DNA from: Paenibacillus sp. GM2
GTDB lineage: Bacteria; Bacillota; Bacilli; Paenibacillales; Paenibacillaceae
Direction of reading: 5' to 3'
DNA: 62,450 nucleotides
NCBI RefSeq assembly: GCF_900069005.2
Contig: NZ_LN831278.1
Coordinates: 463,784-526,233 of the forward strand
The position numbers were made by a program, and so were the translations under genes. Of the stretch, positions 50,958 to 60,016 are shown one piece after another; positions within the stretch are counted from its first letter, which is position 1, and each line of letters opens with the position of its first letter. The notes beneath the pieces are model-generated. The model was not told the origin of the DNA. It worked only from the letters and a program-made list of their open reading frames with translations, and made no database searches.

Positions 50958-51992
50958 TTATTTGTTCTCCGGCAGAAAATTATTGGTGAAAGCAGCATCT
51001 GTATCCAGCGGTTTCTCAATCAGCTTCTTCTCATACATCCAATCGGAGTAATTCTGCCATACGGGTTGCTTCTGCTCCCCCCAACGGGCAGCATCATCCT
51101 GGTATTTCGGGCTAAGCCATTTCTGACTGGCCATAACCAGGTCTTTATCGAGATCAGGAACAGCACTCAGCAGAATATCAGCTGCTTCCTCCGGATGCTG
51201 GATCGCATATTGATATCCTTTGGAAGTGGCACGCAGGAAGGCCTTGATTAATTCAGGATCGTCCTTGATCAGCTTCTCATTGGTTGTAATAACCGGAGTA
51301 TAGTAGTCGAGCTTATCCGAATAGTCTTTTACGTAGAGCATATCGAGCGGTTCGCCGCGCAGCTCGGCTTCGATCCCCGTCCAGGCATAAAAAATCCAGG
51401 CGAAATCGATATCTCTTTTCACGGCGGTGAAGAAGTCGGCTTCGCCCATATTGATCATTTTTACCTTGCTAACATCCCCGCCATCGATGTCCATGATCGA
51501 TTTCATGACGGCCTCTTCGACAGGTGAGCCCCAGCCGCCGTAGCTTTTTCCTTCAAAATCCTTAGGTGTCTTGATGTTCCGGTCCACAGGCGCGGCAAAG
51601 CCGGATGTATTATGCTGAATAACGGCCGCGATTGAGACGAGGGGCACGCCTTGGGTGCGGCCTTGTGTCACGCTCTCCTGATAGCTGATTCCGAAAGGCA
51701 CCTCACCGGATGCCACCATTGCGTCCGCACCGCCAGAGCCCGGCAGCAGGATGTCCAGCTTAAGGCCCTCCTCTTCATAGAAGCCTTTGGCCTGTGCGAC
51801 ATAGAGGCCAGTATGGTTCGTATTCGGACTCCAATCCAGTACGAATTTAACATCGTGCAGTTCCTTCGTCTGTTCTCCCGTTGCCGCATTTCCGTTATCG
51901 GCCGGGGTGTTGGCGTTATTAGCTTGGCCACAACCTGCGATGATAACAAGCAGGCAGGACAGGGCAAGCAGAATCCATTTTGATCGATGCAA
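50958..51992 (-). CDS. thiY: Thiamine-precursor substrate-binding lipoprotein (ThiY-like)
   Basis: A 344-residue NMT1/THI5-like binding protein: lipobox VIIAGC, then VKFVLDWSPNTNHTGLYVAQAKGFYEEEGL, the classic THI5-like opening, and PGSGGADAMVASGEVPFGISYQE. TTG 51992 was chosen: AAGGAGGG ends 7 bases before it, whereas the longer TTG start lies on top of that site. It is the first gene of the operon, far downstream of a TPP riboswitch. Confidence 0.9.
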   Translation of the reverse strand: MHRSKWILLALSCLLVIIAGCGQANNANTPADNGNAATGEQTKELHDVKFVLDWSPNTNHTGLYVAQAKGFYEEEGLKLDILLPGSGGADAMVASGEVPFGISYQESVTQGRTQGVPLVSIAAVIQHNTSGFAAPVDRNIKTPKDFEGKSYGGWGSPVEEAVMKSIMDIDGGDVSKVKMINMGEADFFTAVKRDIDFAWIFYAWTGIEAELRGEPLDMLYVKDYSDKLDYYTPVITTNEKLIKDDPELIKAFLRATSKGYQYAIQHPEEAADILLSAVPDLDKDLVMASQKWLSPKYQDDAARWGEQKQPVWQNYSDWMYEKKLIEKPLDTDAAFTNNFLPENK

Positions 51993-52040
51993 GGATATTC
52001 CCTCCTTCAAAATGTCTAATCCGTATTCACTTCCAGAAGC

Positions 52041-52344
52041 AGTTCCAAAAAGGCCAATTTGGATCAGAAAACCTTCGAGGCCGATTCAAGGAGGAGCGAT
52101 CGCGATGCGCAAGGTAGTCTTTCCCGCGATATAAAATCTGATCAGTGCAGCTGCTAACCTATCAGTTCTATATCTAACATAAAGTAACACCAAGCGCTTA
52201 TTCGACATCGAATCCTGAATTCAGCCGGGCTTTAAGCAGATGCTTACAAAGTCGTTCTCTAACGAAAACGTGCAGCTTCGCTCCTCAGGCCCCGGCCCCA
52301 GCTTGTTCCAGCCTTTGCTTCGCTGAAAACTGAACTTTTTGAAC
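52041..52344 (+). repeat. Diverged family B repeat in the thi leader
   Basis: The left part (52041-52073: GTTCCAAAAAGG, TTTGGATCAGAAAACC) and right part (52253-52344: GCTCCTCAGGCC, GCTGAAAACTGAACTTTTTG) correspond to the two halves of the element at 7973-8097, separated here by about 180 unrelated bases. It lies between the riboswitch terminator and thiY. Confidence 0.55.
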
Positions 52345-52431
52345 ACGCACTTCCAGAGGAACTTACACTTCTAGTGTCCCTGATCACTTCCGAATGAAGC
52401 CGATAGTTAATAGGCTTAAATATACAGGATG

Positions 52432-52458
52432 CAAAAAAAGCGCCCCGGATCGGGACGC
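52432..52458 (-). terminator. Expression-platform terminator of the TPP riboswitch
   Basis: On the minus strand GCGTCCCG pairs with CGGGGCGC and is followed by seven T residues, 40 bases after the aptamer. Confidence 0.85.
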
Positions 52459-52499
52459 ATAGGTGCACTTGAATATGAGCATAGCTTCATACCTGCATT

Positions 52500-52590
52500 T
52501 CTTCCTACGCTGGCATTACCCAGATCAGGTTAAAGGGTCAGTATCTTCGCGGGATACAATCTCAGCCGGCCTATTCCAGCTCCCCTGAAC
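52500..52590 (-). promoter_or_regulatory. TPP riboswitch (THI element)
   Basis: The minus strand shows the conserved THI-box parts in order: CAGGGGAGC, GGCTGAGA, GATACTGACCCTTT, AACCTGATCTGGGTAATGCC and AGCGTAGGAA. A terminator follows, so TPP should stop transcription ahead of the thiamine-precursor transporter genes. Confidence 0.95.
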
Positions 52591-52615
52591 TATTGAACTA
52601 CGGATTACAATTGCC

Positions 52616-52644
52616 ATTATAGTTCGCTGTTGCAGATATGTCCA
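52616..52644 (-). promoter_or_regulatory. SigA promoter of the thiamine transporter operon
   Basis: On the minus strand TGGACA and a perfect TATAAT are 17 bases apart, about 25 bases before the riboswitch. Confidence 0.8.
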
Positions 52645-52779
52645 GTTAGAAAATGCAATATCATCGCTTCGCATCTCCGAAGAGATGGAGCCATTAACCG
52701 CGGAGGGGAAGGAGTCGCTGCCCCGATCTGCAGCCACTTGTTCTGGCTGCCAATCTTGTTTAAGATAGGGTTAATCGCT

Positions 52780-53289
52780 TCATGCTTCGGGATTTACTGG
52801 GTTCATCTCGGTCTGATTCGTAACGGCGCGATACTTCTTGAGCATATAGAGCCGCCAGCGTACAATCATACCGAAGGCGAGAATAAAGAAGAGCGAGCCG
52901 GTCTGAAGAATGGAGACATATTGCTCGATCACTTCATGCAGAGCCAGTCGAATCACAAGCAGACCGATCAGAATGAAGGCGAATCCGCTGGATCTTTTGG
53001 CAAAGACTTGTCCGTCCTTCATTTCAAAATGAGTAGTGCGAATGAGCGGATAGGAGAACAAAAGCCAGCCTGCAGCAAAAGCAATGACTCCATACAGGAC
53101 GGGAATCCGCATCTGCGGCTCCACGAACATGGCGAAACCGGTAGCCATACCAAGCGGAGGAATAATAATCTTCTTGATCGTCACCGGACGGTTGCTGGCC
53201 TTAAGTCTGACGATGATGACTGATACGGCCATCAGGATCATAACAGCCGTTGCAATGATCCGCATATAAAAAGGGCTAATGGCGTCCAC
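52780..53289 (-). CDS. ccdC: CcdC-family membrane protein
   Basis: A 169-residue protein with four to five membrane helices and the YneJ/CcdC features KIIIPPLGMATGFAMF and FEMKDGQVFAKRSSGFAFILIGL. The family is linked to cytochrome c maturation loci but its function is not settled. The start is GTG. It stands alone here, divergent from the lactonase gene. Confidence 0.8.
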   Translation of the reverse strand: MDAISPFYMRIIATAVMILMAVSVIIVRLKASNRPVTIKKIIIPPLGMATGFAMFVEPQMRIPVLYGVIAFAAGWLLFSYPLIRTTHFEMKDGQVFAKRSSGFAFILIGLLVIRLALHEVIEQYVSILQTGSLFFILAFGMIVRWRLYMLKKYRAVTNQTEMNPVNPEA

Positions 53290-53496
53290 AATAACACCCC
53301 TTCTTTAATGTATTTGGTGGGTCAGTTACGCTAAAAATCAACGTTTTGAATTACCTCTTAGGCGAAATCATTATATCATAAATCCTCACCATGATAATAA
53401 TCACATATGGATGTATGCATCAACCGGACCCGGGCTATAGATGCGGGAACGGTCAAAATATATAAAAAACAAATTATAATCGAGAGGATGAAGGAT

Positions 53497-54552
53497 ATGA
53501 CGCAATTTGGTCTGAAGGATGAAATTCCATTTTATGTAGGTACATACGCAAAACCGGAGGAGCCGGGCATCTACTTATGCGGCTTGAATCAACAGACAGG
53601 AGCTTTGCGTATCGTAAGCCAATGCTCCGGAATATTGAATCCATCCTTTGTCATTGTAAATGGGGAAGCTTCAAGATTGTACGCGGTGAGCGAACAGTCT
53701 GAAGGCCGTCTTGTCAGCTATGGGATCGATATTGGCAGCGGAGCGCTAACGGAGCTGGACTCCGTGCCAACAGAGGGGGCGGACCCATGTCATCTGGCTT
53801 CGCTGCCTAACGGGGATGTAATCGTATCGAACTATTCCAGTGGGACTGTGAATCGTTTTGCCCTGGGTGAGCAAGGAGAAGCAAGCCGTATGGCGGCGAA
53901 AGTTCAGCAGGTCGGCACAGGTCCGGTGGCCGATCGCCAGGAGAAAGCCCATGCTCATAGCGCGGTGACCGATCTGGAGGGGAAATATGCCTTTGCATCG
54001 GATCTGGGGGCGGACCGGATCTTTATTTATAGCATGCACGATGGCGGTATGGCGCACCATAGCGAAGTGGCGTTGCCTCCGGGAGCTGGCCCAAGGCATT
54101 TCGTTCTTCATCCAAATGATCAGTACGCCTATGGAATTAATGAGCTGAACAATACGATTACTATCTATAGCTATAATAAGGCGGAAGGCAGATTAGACAT
54201 TATTGACCATGTCGTTACGATTCCTGAGGACTTTACAGGAGAGAGCTATCCGGCGGATATTCATCTGTCTGAAGACGGCTGTTATTTATACGGCTCCAAT
54301 CGTGGTCACGACAGCATTGTACGCTTTGAGGTCGACGCGGTAACAGGCAGACTGGTTGATCCGGAATGGACATCGACCGGAGGAAGCTGGCCGCGCAACT
54401 TCGCTGTTCTGAACGACTATGTGCTGGTCGCGAATCAATTCAGCGGCAATATCGTCTCTTTCAAACGCGATGCCGCTAGCGGCAAGCTGACCGCGACGGG
54501 GCAGGAGCTGGCCATAAGTCAAGCAGCCTGTGTTGAACCCGTATTAGAGTAA
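53497..54552 (+). CDS. Lactonase-family seven-bladed beta-propeller (6-phosphogluconolactonase-like)
   Basis: A 351-residue Pgl/YkgB-type propeller: FYVGTYAKPEEPGIYLCGL at the start, DPCHLASLPNGDVIVSNYSSGTV, QEKAHAHSAVTDLEGKYAFASDLGADRIF, PPGAGPRHFVLHPNDQYAYGINEL, and GGSWPRNFAVL. The family hydrolyses 6-phosphogluconolactone or related lactones in the cytoplasm. ATG 53497 has GAGAGG at good spacing; the longer frame start at 53407 lacks support. Confidence 0.9.
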   Translation: MTQFGLKDEIPFYVGTYAKPEEPGIYLCGLNQQTGALRIVSQCSGILNPSFVIVNGEASRLYAVSEQSEGRLVSYGIDIGSGALTELDSVPTEGADPCHLASLPNGDVIVSNYSSGTVNRFALGEQGEASRMAAKVQQVGTGPVADRQEKAHAHSAVTDLEGKYAFASDLGADRIFIYSMHDGGMAHHSEVALPPGAGPRHFVLHPNDQYAYGINELNNTITIYSYNKAEGRLDIIDHVVTIPEDFTGESYPADIHLSEDGCYLYGSNRGHDSIVRFEVDAVTGRLVDPEWTSTGGSWPRNFAVLNDYVLVANQFSGNIVSFKRDAASGKLTATGQELAISQAACVEPVLE

Positions 54553-54634
54553 CGGAGGCCGTTCCAAAAGTCCCCCACTGTTCATGTGGGATAGGATATT
54601 TTAAACAGGAACTAATTATGCACTTCTATAAATT

Positions 54635-54680
54635 CGGTAGACAGGAGAGCCAGAAGCTCATCTGCTCTGCCGTTTTTTTT
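54635..54680 (+). terminator. Terminator after the lactonase gene
   Basis: CGGTAGACAG pairs with CTGCTCTGCCG (one bulged base), with AGC/GCT inside, followed by eight T residues. Confidence 0.85.
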
Positions 54681-54731
54681 GATTAAACACAGCTAACGTT
54701 GAAACTTATCATTTTCCAGAGAAAAAAACGT

Positions 54732-54760
54732 TTGACAAGAAAACCCAGTACATATAAAAT
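54732..54760 (+). promoter_or_regulatory. SigA promoter of the sulfate transporter operon
   Basis: A perfect TTGACA and TAAAAT are spaced by 17 bases; the predicted start is about 320 bases before the first gene. Confidence 0.75.
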
Positions 54761-54816
54761 AACACCATAACATACTAAACAGGTAGGAATAATTAAAGAT
54801 GTTCTCACCGTACGGA

Positions 54817-54898
54817 CGGAGGAACGCTCTACTTGCCTAGGCAGACACGGGTAGCGGCTCGGTTTGACCGTTGGGAGCAGGGCGTTTCTCCGTTTTTT
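54817..54898 (+). promoter_or_regulatory. Structured leader with intrinsic terminator ahead of sulfate transport genes
   Basis: CGGAGGAACGC (54817-54827) pairs with GCGTTTCTCCG (54882-54892) and is followed by six T residues; the 54-base interior holds further pairing (TGCC/GGCA, GCTCGGT/ACC...GGAGC). A terminator 50-130 bases after the promoter and about 190 bases before the gene suggests attenuation. S-box and T-box conserved sequences are absent. Confidence 0.6.
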
Positions 54899-55086
54899 GT
54901 TATAGATACAGAGCGAATCAGCGGAGCTGATGAGTTCTGAATTCTATTGCGAAGAAGACCAAACTTTAGGGGAACGGGTGTACAGCTGGCTATGACAGCC
55001 CCGTAGAAGGTTTCCTTATACGGTCGGAAAAGGTTCCTGCTTGCTTGGTAGGCAAGATACTATGGGAGAAGATGGGAAGTGATACG

Positions 55087-56154
55087 ATGAGTAAAGTGGT
55101 GAAGCAGAGTATTCTGGTCAGTTTGGTGCTGGCTATGTCGGTGGCCCTGGTCGCCTGCGGCGGAGACAAAGCGAATGACAAAGCGAGCGCGACTGCTGGC
55201 GCGGATGGAGACAAAGGGAAGAGCGTCCAGTTACTGAACGTATCTTACGACCCTACTCGGGAATTGTACGAGAGCTACAATAAAGCATTTGCGACCTACT
55301 GGGAGAAGGAAAAAGGACAGAAAGTAACGATACAGCAATCACATGGGGGTTCGGGGAAGCAGGCCCGGGCAGTTATTGATGGGCTAGAGGCGGACGTTGT
55401 TACACTGGCTCTGGGATATGATATAGACTCCGTCCAGGAGAGCGGATTGATAAATGAAGGCTGGCAGCAAAAATATGAGCATAACAGCTCGCCATATACT
55501 TCAACGATCGTCTTCCTGGTGCGGAAGGGAAATCCAAAAGGGATCAAGGATTGGGATGATCTCATTAAGGACGGGGTAGAGGTCATCACTCCAAATCCGC
55601 AAACCTCGGGCGGGGCGCGCTGGAATTATCTCGCAGCCTGGAGTTATGCCCTGCATCATAACCATAATGACGAAGCGAAAGCGCAGGAATTTGTTAAACA
55701 GTTGTTTGAACATGTTCCGGTTCTGGATAGCGGTGCGCGCGGTGCGACTACGACGTTTGTAGAGCGCGGACTAGGCGATGTGCTTCTTGCCTGGGAGAAT
55801 GAAGCCTGGCTAGCCGTTAAGGAGCTGGGTCCGGACAAATTCGATATCATCTATCCGTCGGAAAGTATCCTGGCGGAGCCGCCTGTCGCGGTCGTCGATA
55901 AAATCGTCGACAAGAAGGGGACTCGCGAGGTAGCAGAAGCTTATTTAAAATATTTATACACAGAAGAAGGGCAGACGATCGCAGCGGAGAACTATTACCG
56001 CCCGACCCTGGACAGCGTGAAGGAGAAGTTTAAGGATCAATTCCCGGACATCCAGCTATACACAATTGATGAAGTGTTTGGGGGATGGTCAGTAGCGCAG
56101 CCGAAGCATTTCAATGATGGTGGAATATTCAGTCAGATCTATGTTCCGAAATAA
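55087..56154 (+). CDS. sbp: Sulfate ABC transporter substrate-binding lipoprotein
   Basis: A 355-residue Sbp/CysP-type binding protein: lipobox [77 protein letters not shown], and the C-terminal [18 protein letters not shown], all family hallmarks. It binds sulfate or thiosulfate outside the cell. ATG 55087 was chosen with GGGAAGTGA ahead; earlier in-frame ATGs have poor spacing. Confidence 0.94.
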   Translation: MSKVVKQSILVSLVLAMSVALVACGGDKANDKASATAGADGDKGKSVQLLNVSYDPTRELYESYNKAFATYWEKEKGQKVTIQQSHGGSGKQARAVIDGLEADVVTLALGYDIDSVQESGLINEGWQQKYEHNSSPYTSTIVFLVRKGNPKGIKDWDDLIKDGVEVITPNPQTSGGARWNYLAAWSYALHHNHNDEAKAQEFVKQLFEHVPVLDSGARGATTTFVERGLGDVLLAWENEAWLAVKELGPDKFDIIYPSESILAEPPVAVVDKIVDKKGTREVAEAYLKYLYTEEGQTIAAENYYRPTLDSVKEKFKDQFPDIQLYTIDEVFGGWSVAQPKHFNDGGIFSQIYVPK

Positions 56155-56281
56155 TACGACCGCAACCAGCGGAGGAGCAAACCTGTGTAAGTGGCGAATC
56201 AGACCATATCAGTGCGAACTTAGGCTTCATTTCATTAGATGATCTGATTCGCTATATGCAGGTAGAGAAAGGATGACTTTC

Positions 56282-57115
56282 ATGCCAAGCAGGACGGACA
56301 CCAGACGCGGAGTGCTGCCTGGATTCGGGCTAACGATGGGGTACAGCATTTTATATTTAAGCTTGATCGTATTAATCCCGTTATCCGCGCTGTTGTTGAA
56401 TTCTACGGGACTAACCTGGGAGAAGTTCTGGTCGATTGCAACCGATCCGCGAGTATTAGCCTCTTATCGAGTGAGCTTTCTGACCGCAGCGGCGGCCGGA
56501 TTGGTTGATGCAGTACTGGGATTGCTGCTTGCATGGGTTCTCGTTAGATATGAATTTCCAGGAAAAAAAATATTCGACGCGATGATCGACCTCCCGTTTG
56601 CGTTGCCAACCGCAGTTGCCGGGGTGTCGTTGACCGCGCTCTATTCATCCAAAGGCTGGCTAGGCTCTTTGCTCGAACCGTTAGGCATCAAGACGGCGTT
56701 CTCGCCGCTGGGTATTACGCTCGCCCTGATGTTTATCGGCATTCCGTTTGTGGTACGCACCGTACAACCCGTACTGCAGGATCTGGATGCGGAGGTCGAA
56801 GAAGCTGCTGCAACGCTCGGAGCGAGCCGTCTTCGGACTTTCCGCTCCGTTATTTTACCGGAGCTTCTCCCTCCGTTGCTTACGGGTTTTGCCCTCGCAT
56901 TTTCCCGAGGAATTGGAGAATACGGTTCCGTCGTGTTCATCTCCGGCAATATGCCGATGAAGACCGAGATTGCCCCGCTGCTCATTATGTCTAAGCTGGA
57001 GCAATTCGATTATGCTGGTGCGACGGCGGTCGCGCTAATGCTGCTCCTGATCTCTTTCGCACTTCTGCTGCTGATCAATTCATTGCAGAGCCGGGTGCGC
57101 AAGACGGCGCGTTGA
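56282..57115 (+). CDS. cysT: Sulfate ABC transporter permease CysT
   Basis: A 277-residue permease with six helices. Diagnostic segments are FDAMIDLPFALPTAVAGVSLTALYS, the EAA loop EEAAATLGASRLRTFRSVILPELLPPLLTG, and FSRGIGEYGSVVFISGNMP. ATG 56282 has AAAGG at workable spacing; the ATG three codons earlier adjoins that site too closely. Confidence 0.93.
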   Translation: MPSRTDTRRGVLPGFGLTMGYSILYLSLIVLIPLSALLLNSTGLTWEKFWSIATDPRVLASYRVSFLTAAAAGLVDAVLGLLLAWVLVRYEFPGKKIFDAMIDLPFALPTAVAGVSLTALYSSKGWLGSLLEPLGIKTAFSPLGITLALMFIGIPFVVRTVQPVLQDLDAEVEEAAATLGASRLRTFRSVILPELLPPLLTGFALAFSRGIGEYGSVVFISGNMPMKTEIAPLLIMSKLEQFDYAGATAVALMLLLISFALLLLINSLQSRVRKTAR

Positions 57116-57163
57116 GCAAGACCGGGATTCATCAAATATATAAAGCCAAGGGAGGGGCGTCTT

Positions 57164-58027
57164 GTGGCAGGTTCAGTGCCGTTAGCGACAGCAAGTAGAA
57201 CTAATCCAGTTAGAAATCGCAGTACGAAGGAGTCGGGCATCGTCAAATGGACCTTAATCAGCCTTGCCGTGCTTGTTATTATGTGGCTGATCGGTCTGCC
57301 GTTGATAGTTGTTCTAACAGAGGCCCTGAAGAAGGGCTGGAACGTCTATGTACAGGCCATTTCCGATCCCGATGCATTATCGGCATTAAGATTGACGCTG
57401 CTAGTCGCAGCGATTACCGTACCGCTAAATACAATATTTGGCGTCGCGGCCGCCTGGTCGATTACGAAGTTCAAATTTCGGGGAAGACAGCTTCTAATCA
57501 CTCTGATCGATCTGCCATTTGCTGTATCTCCGGTGATCGGCGGCTTGATCTATGTGCTCGTCTATGGGGCACATGGCTGGTTTGGGCCCTGGCTGCAGGA
57601 TCATGATGTGAAGATTATTTTTGCCTTGCCAGGCATTATTCTGGCCACGCTGTTCGTTACTTTTCCGTTTGTGGCCCGCGAGTTGATTCCACTGATGGAG
57701 GATCAGGGGCAGTTGGAGGAGGAAGCAGCGGTTACATTGGGCGCCAAAGGCTTCCGTATATTTTGGAAGGTGACGTTGCCAAATATTAAGTGGGGTCTGC
57801 TGTACGGAATTATACTTTGTAATGCGCGGGCAATGGGGGAATTCGGCGCTGTATCGGTGGTATCCGGACATATTCGCGGATCAACCAATACACTTCCGCT
57901 GCATATTGAAATTTTGTATAACGAGTATCAATTTTCAGCTTCATTTGCGGTTGCTTCCTTACTGTTGCTGCTGGCGCTGATCACCTTGCTGCTTAAGAGC
58001 TGGTTCACTCGCAAGAGCAGTCATTAA
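57164..58027 (+). CDS. cysW: Sulfate ABC transporter permease CysW
   Basis: A 287-residue permease with LLITLIDLPFAVSPVIGGLIYVL, the loop EEEAAVTLGAKGFRIFWKVTLPNIKWGLLYG, and NARAMGEFGAVSVVSGHIRG. It partners CysT. The GTG start has GGGAGGGG upstream. The usual ATPase gene cysA does not follow. Confidence 0.93.
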   Translation: MAGSVPLATASRTNPVRNRSTKESGIVKWTLISLAVLVIMWLIGLPLIVVLTEALKKGWNVYVQAISDPDALSALRLTLLVAAITVPLNTIFGVAAAWSITKFKFRGRQLLITLIDLPFAVSPVIGGLIYVLVYGAHGWFGPWLQDHDVKIIFALPGIILATLFVTFPFVARELIPLMEDQGQLEEEAAVTLGAKGFRIFWKVTLPNIKWGLLYGIILCNARAMGEFGAVSVVSGHIRGSTNTLPLHIEILYNEYQFSASFAVASLLLLLALITLLLKSWFTRKSSH

Positions 58028-58129
58028 TGGGGTTAACTGAATAGCGTAGAGTGATCTCGTAAGGGAGAACATCATCTGAGCAAGCTGAGGACAGCTTCTA
58101 AATATTATCGGGCAAGGGGGCTTCCACGA

Positions 58130-58354
58130 ATGACCAAACCGCTAAAGGTAGACAATGTGTGGCTGGAGCGGATCGCGGAGATGTTGAATGAGATGGAATT
58201 CGGGTCGCTGAACATCGTGGTTCACGAGGGGCAGATCGTCCAGCTGGAACGTACGGAACGGAAACGTTATGAGGTTGGTGGAGGGGCGGCAAAGGCATCC
58301 GGCTCGTCCCGCAATGTGGTGAAACCGCTGCGCAAGTCGTCAGAATCTCGATAG
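58130..58354 (+). CDS. yezD: YezD-family small protein (DUF2292)
   Basis: A 74-residue protein: VDNVWLERIAEMLNEMEFGSLNIVVHEGQIVQLERTERKRY is the DUF2292 core. Members are small, lie beside sulfate-assimilation genes, and are of unknown mechanism. The tail (GGGAAKASGSSRNVVKP) is longer than in YezD. Confidence 0.85.
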   Translation: MTKPLKVDNVWLERIAEMLNEMEFGSLNIVVHEGQIVQLERTERKRYEVGGGAAKASGSSRNVVKPLRKSSESR

Positions 58355-58383
58355 ACATAGGATGAAAAAGGAATTAGGATGAG

Positions 58384-58424
58384 AAAAGACCGTTACAGGG
58401 CAAAATGTCCTCTAACGGTCTTTG
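58384..58424. terminator. Terminator between yezD and the convergent membrane-protein gene
   Basis: AAAAGACCGTTA pairs with TAACGGTCTTT, with GG/CC inside. It overlaps the stop of the minus-strand gene. Confidence 0.75.
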
Positions 58425-59356
58425 TCGTTGCCGATGTTGCTGTCTGTATTTTCGGCCGGGGATGTTGCGCTGCTCTCCTCTGTCATTGGCAAGGCGCTGA
58501 TCGTAGGATCAGACGGAAGATTAGTCTGGTAGTGTCCAACAAAAGGACGTGCCTTGCGCGGCTTGCTTCTCGTAAATAGGAATCCACCCAGAAATAACAG
58601 AACTTGAGCTGCCGCAATATATGGCGCGATAACGGGACTGATGAAGTGGAGTAAATACATAGCAGCAATGAAGATGGCCCATAATCGCAGCAGTATAGAT
58701 CCTTCTCCGGGCCGAAATCCGCCCATCAGTGCAGGGTACAAGAGCAGCAGAGCGAATAGAGCGGAGCCGAAGCGTGAATAGAAGTAGACGGTGTCCAAGG
58801 AATTTGAGCCCAGGAAGCTGATTCCAGCACCGCTCCAGCGCAGCAGCAGTTGATATACTAATATGAACAAGGCCGCGGCGAACAAGAAAGGGAAGGCAGG
58901 CTGTAGCCCCAACCAGAAACGAATTCCCCAGCTCGGCTGTTCCAGCCATTTCAGCAGCTTGTCCCGCTCTTCAAGGAAGCGTTCGCCCTCCCGTTCCAGC
59001 GTTCTGAGCAGCAGCGGCAATCTCGCATGATCATGATCCTCTTTGTAAGCCCCGATCTGTCCGAGCAGATCCGGGCTGGCATAAGGGGCAGCTTGGCATG
59101 CGAGCAGACGATCAAACAGTTCATTCTCCTGCTCCGGCATCAACGTTCCGTATGTATTATTATTTAACAGCGGCGCAGAAGCGGCTGCATATAATTTCAG
59201 ACTTTTCTCCAGATGCTCCAGCCGGGAGCGTAGTCCAGTTCGCGTCCTCCAGCTGGTTACCCCATAAAGGGCCAGAAATGTAACCAGGACAAGGACGGCG
59301 GTCAAGGATAGCGCAGCGTGCTGCTGCAGCCAGTTCATCCATTCCGATAGTGACAT
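58412..59356 (-). CDS. Hypothetical membrane protein
   Basis: A 314-residue protein of no recognised family: one N-terminal helix (about 15-36), a helical soluble part with LEHLEKSLKLYAA and EREGERFLEERDKLLKWLEQ (about 45-145), then four membrane helices (about 150-265), and an acidic Ser/Thr-rich tail (MTEESSATSPAENTDS). ATG 59356 was chosen with AAGGGTG upstream; the longer frame start reaches into the leader with low-quality codons. Confidence 0.65.
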   Translation of the reverse strand: MSLSEWMNWLQQHAALSLTAVLVLVTFLALYGVTSWRTRTGLRSRLEHLEKSLKLYAAASAPLLNNNTYGTLMPEQENELFDRLLACQAAPYASPDLLGQIGAYKEDHDHARLPLLLRTLEREGERFLEERDKLLKWLEQPSWGIRFWLGLQPAFPFLFAAALFILVYQLLLRWSGAGISFLGSNSLDTVYFYSRFGSALFALLLLYPALMGGFRPGEGSILLRLWAIFIAAMYLLHFISPVIAPYIAAAQVLLFLGGFLFTRSKPRKARPFVGHYQTNLPSDPTISALPMTEESSATSPAENTDSNIGNDKDR

Positions 59357-60016
59357 CGAAATCACCCTTTCGATATTCCTCTCTTCACTATTGCATATGC
59401 ATTTATCGTTTTCAAGTTCTATGTAAACCAATCTTTGGTTAAGTTGTCTAATCTTAAACGACTTCATAGAGGTTGTCCTTGGAAAGCTTGTTCTATAAAA
59501 GCTTGCAATTCTAGTAACAGCAAGCAATTCTAGTGACCGCAAGGTGCACTTTAAAGAATTGGCACACTCAGTAGTGTCTCCCGCTTATGTGCTACCCTGT
59601 AGTTTTTTAGGGACGGCAGTGGTACAGCCCGATAGGCCAACAAAGCTTTGTTATGTACGTGGAACCTTAGAATAACAGATCGCACTCGAAGCGCGCAAAT
59701 GCGCAAAGAATCAGGACTAGAGGGGGGGAGGCAGTCGGTGCACATTACATCCCGCAACAGAATCTGACGGGTAACAGAACCCGATATCGATATTTGTGGC
59801 TAAAGCTCTGTAGATTCGTTACCGATAGGATGGGATCTGCTCTTGTTGACTGCCCTTTGGATGGGGCTCATCGAGGAGAAGCTTCTTGGGCAAATAACGA
59901 TCTGTATCGTTGGGCTAGGGTGAGAGTTGAACGCTCTGCTGGCCACTCCTGTGATCACCCTTTGGATTGATCATTCAGGAGTCTCTTGGTGCAAATAGTG
60001 ATCTGTAGTTTCGTTA
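59357..60016. other. Gene-poor region before the tandem repeats
   Basis: No convincing gene. A short direct repeat (GCAATTCTAGTAACAGCAAG, then GCAATTCTAGTGACCGCAAG) occurs at 59505-59543. Degenerate family A motifs appear at about 59890 (AAATAACGATCTGTA) and 59994-60017 (AAATAGTGATCTGTAGTTTC). Confidence 0.6.

Noticed and set aside
54780..55040. SAM (S-box) riboswitch or T-box in the sulfate transporter leader
   Set aside because: The conserved S-box core and the T-box GGTGG element are both absent; only a terminator with internal stems is visible.
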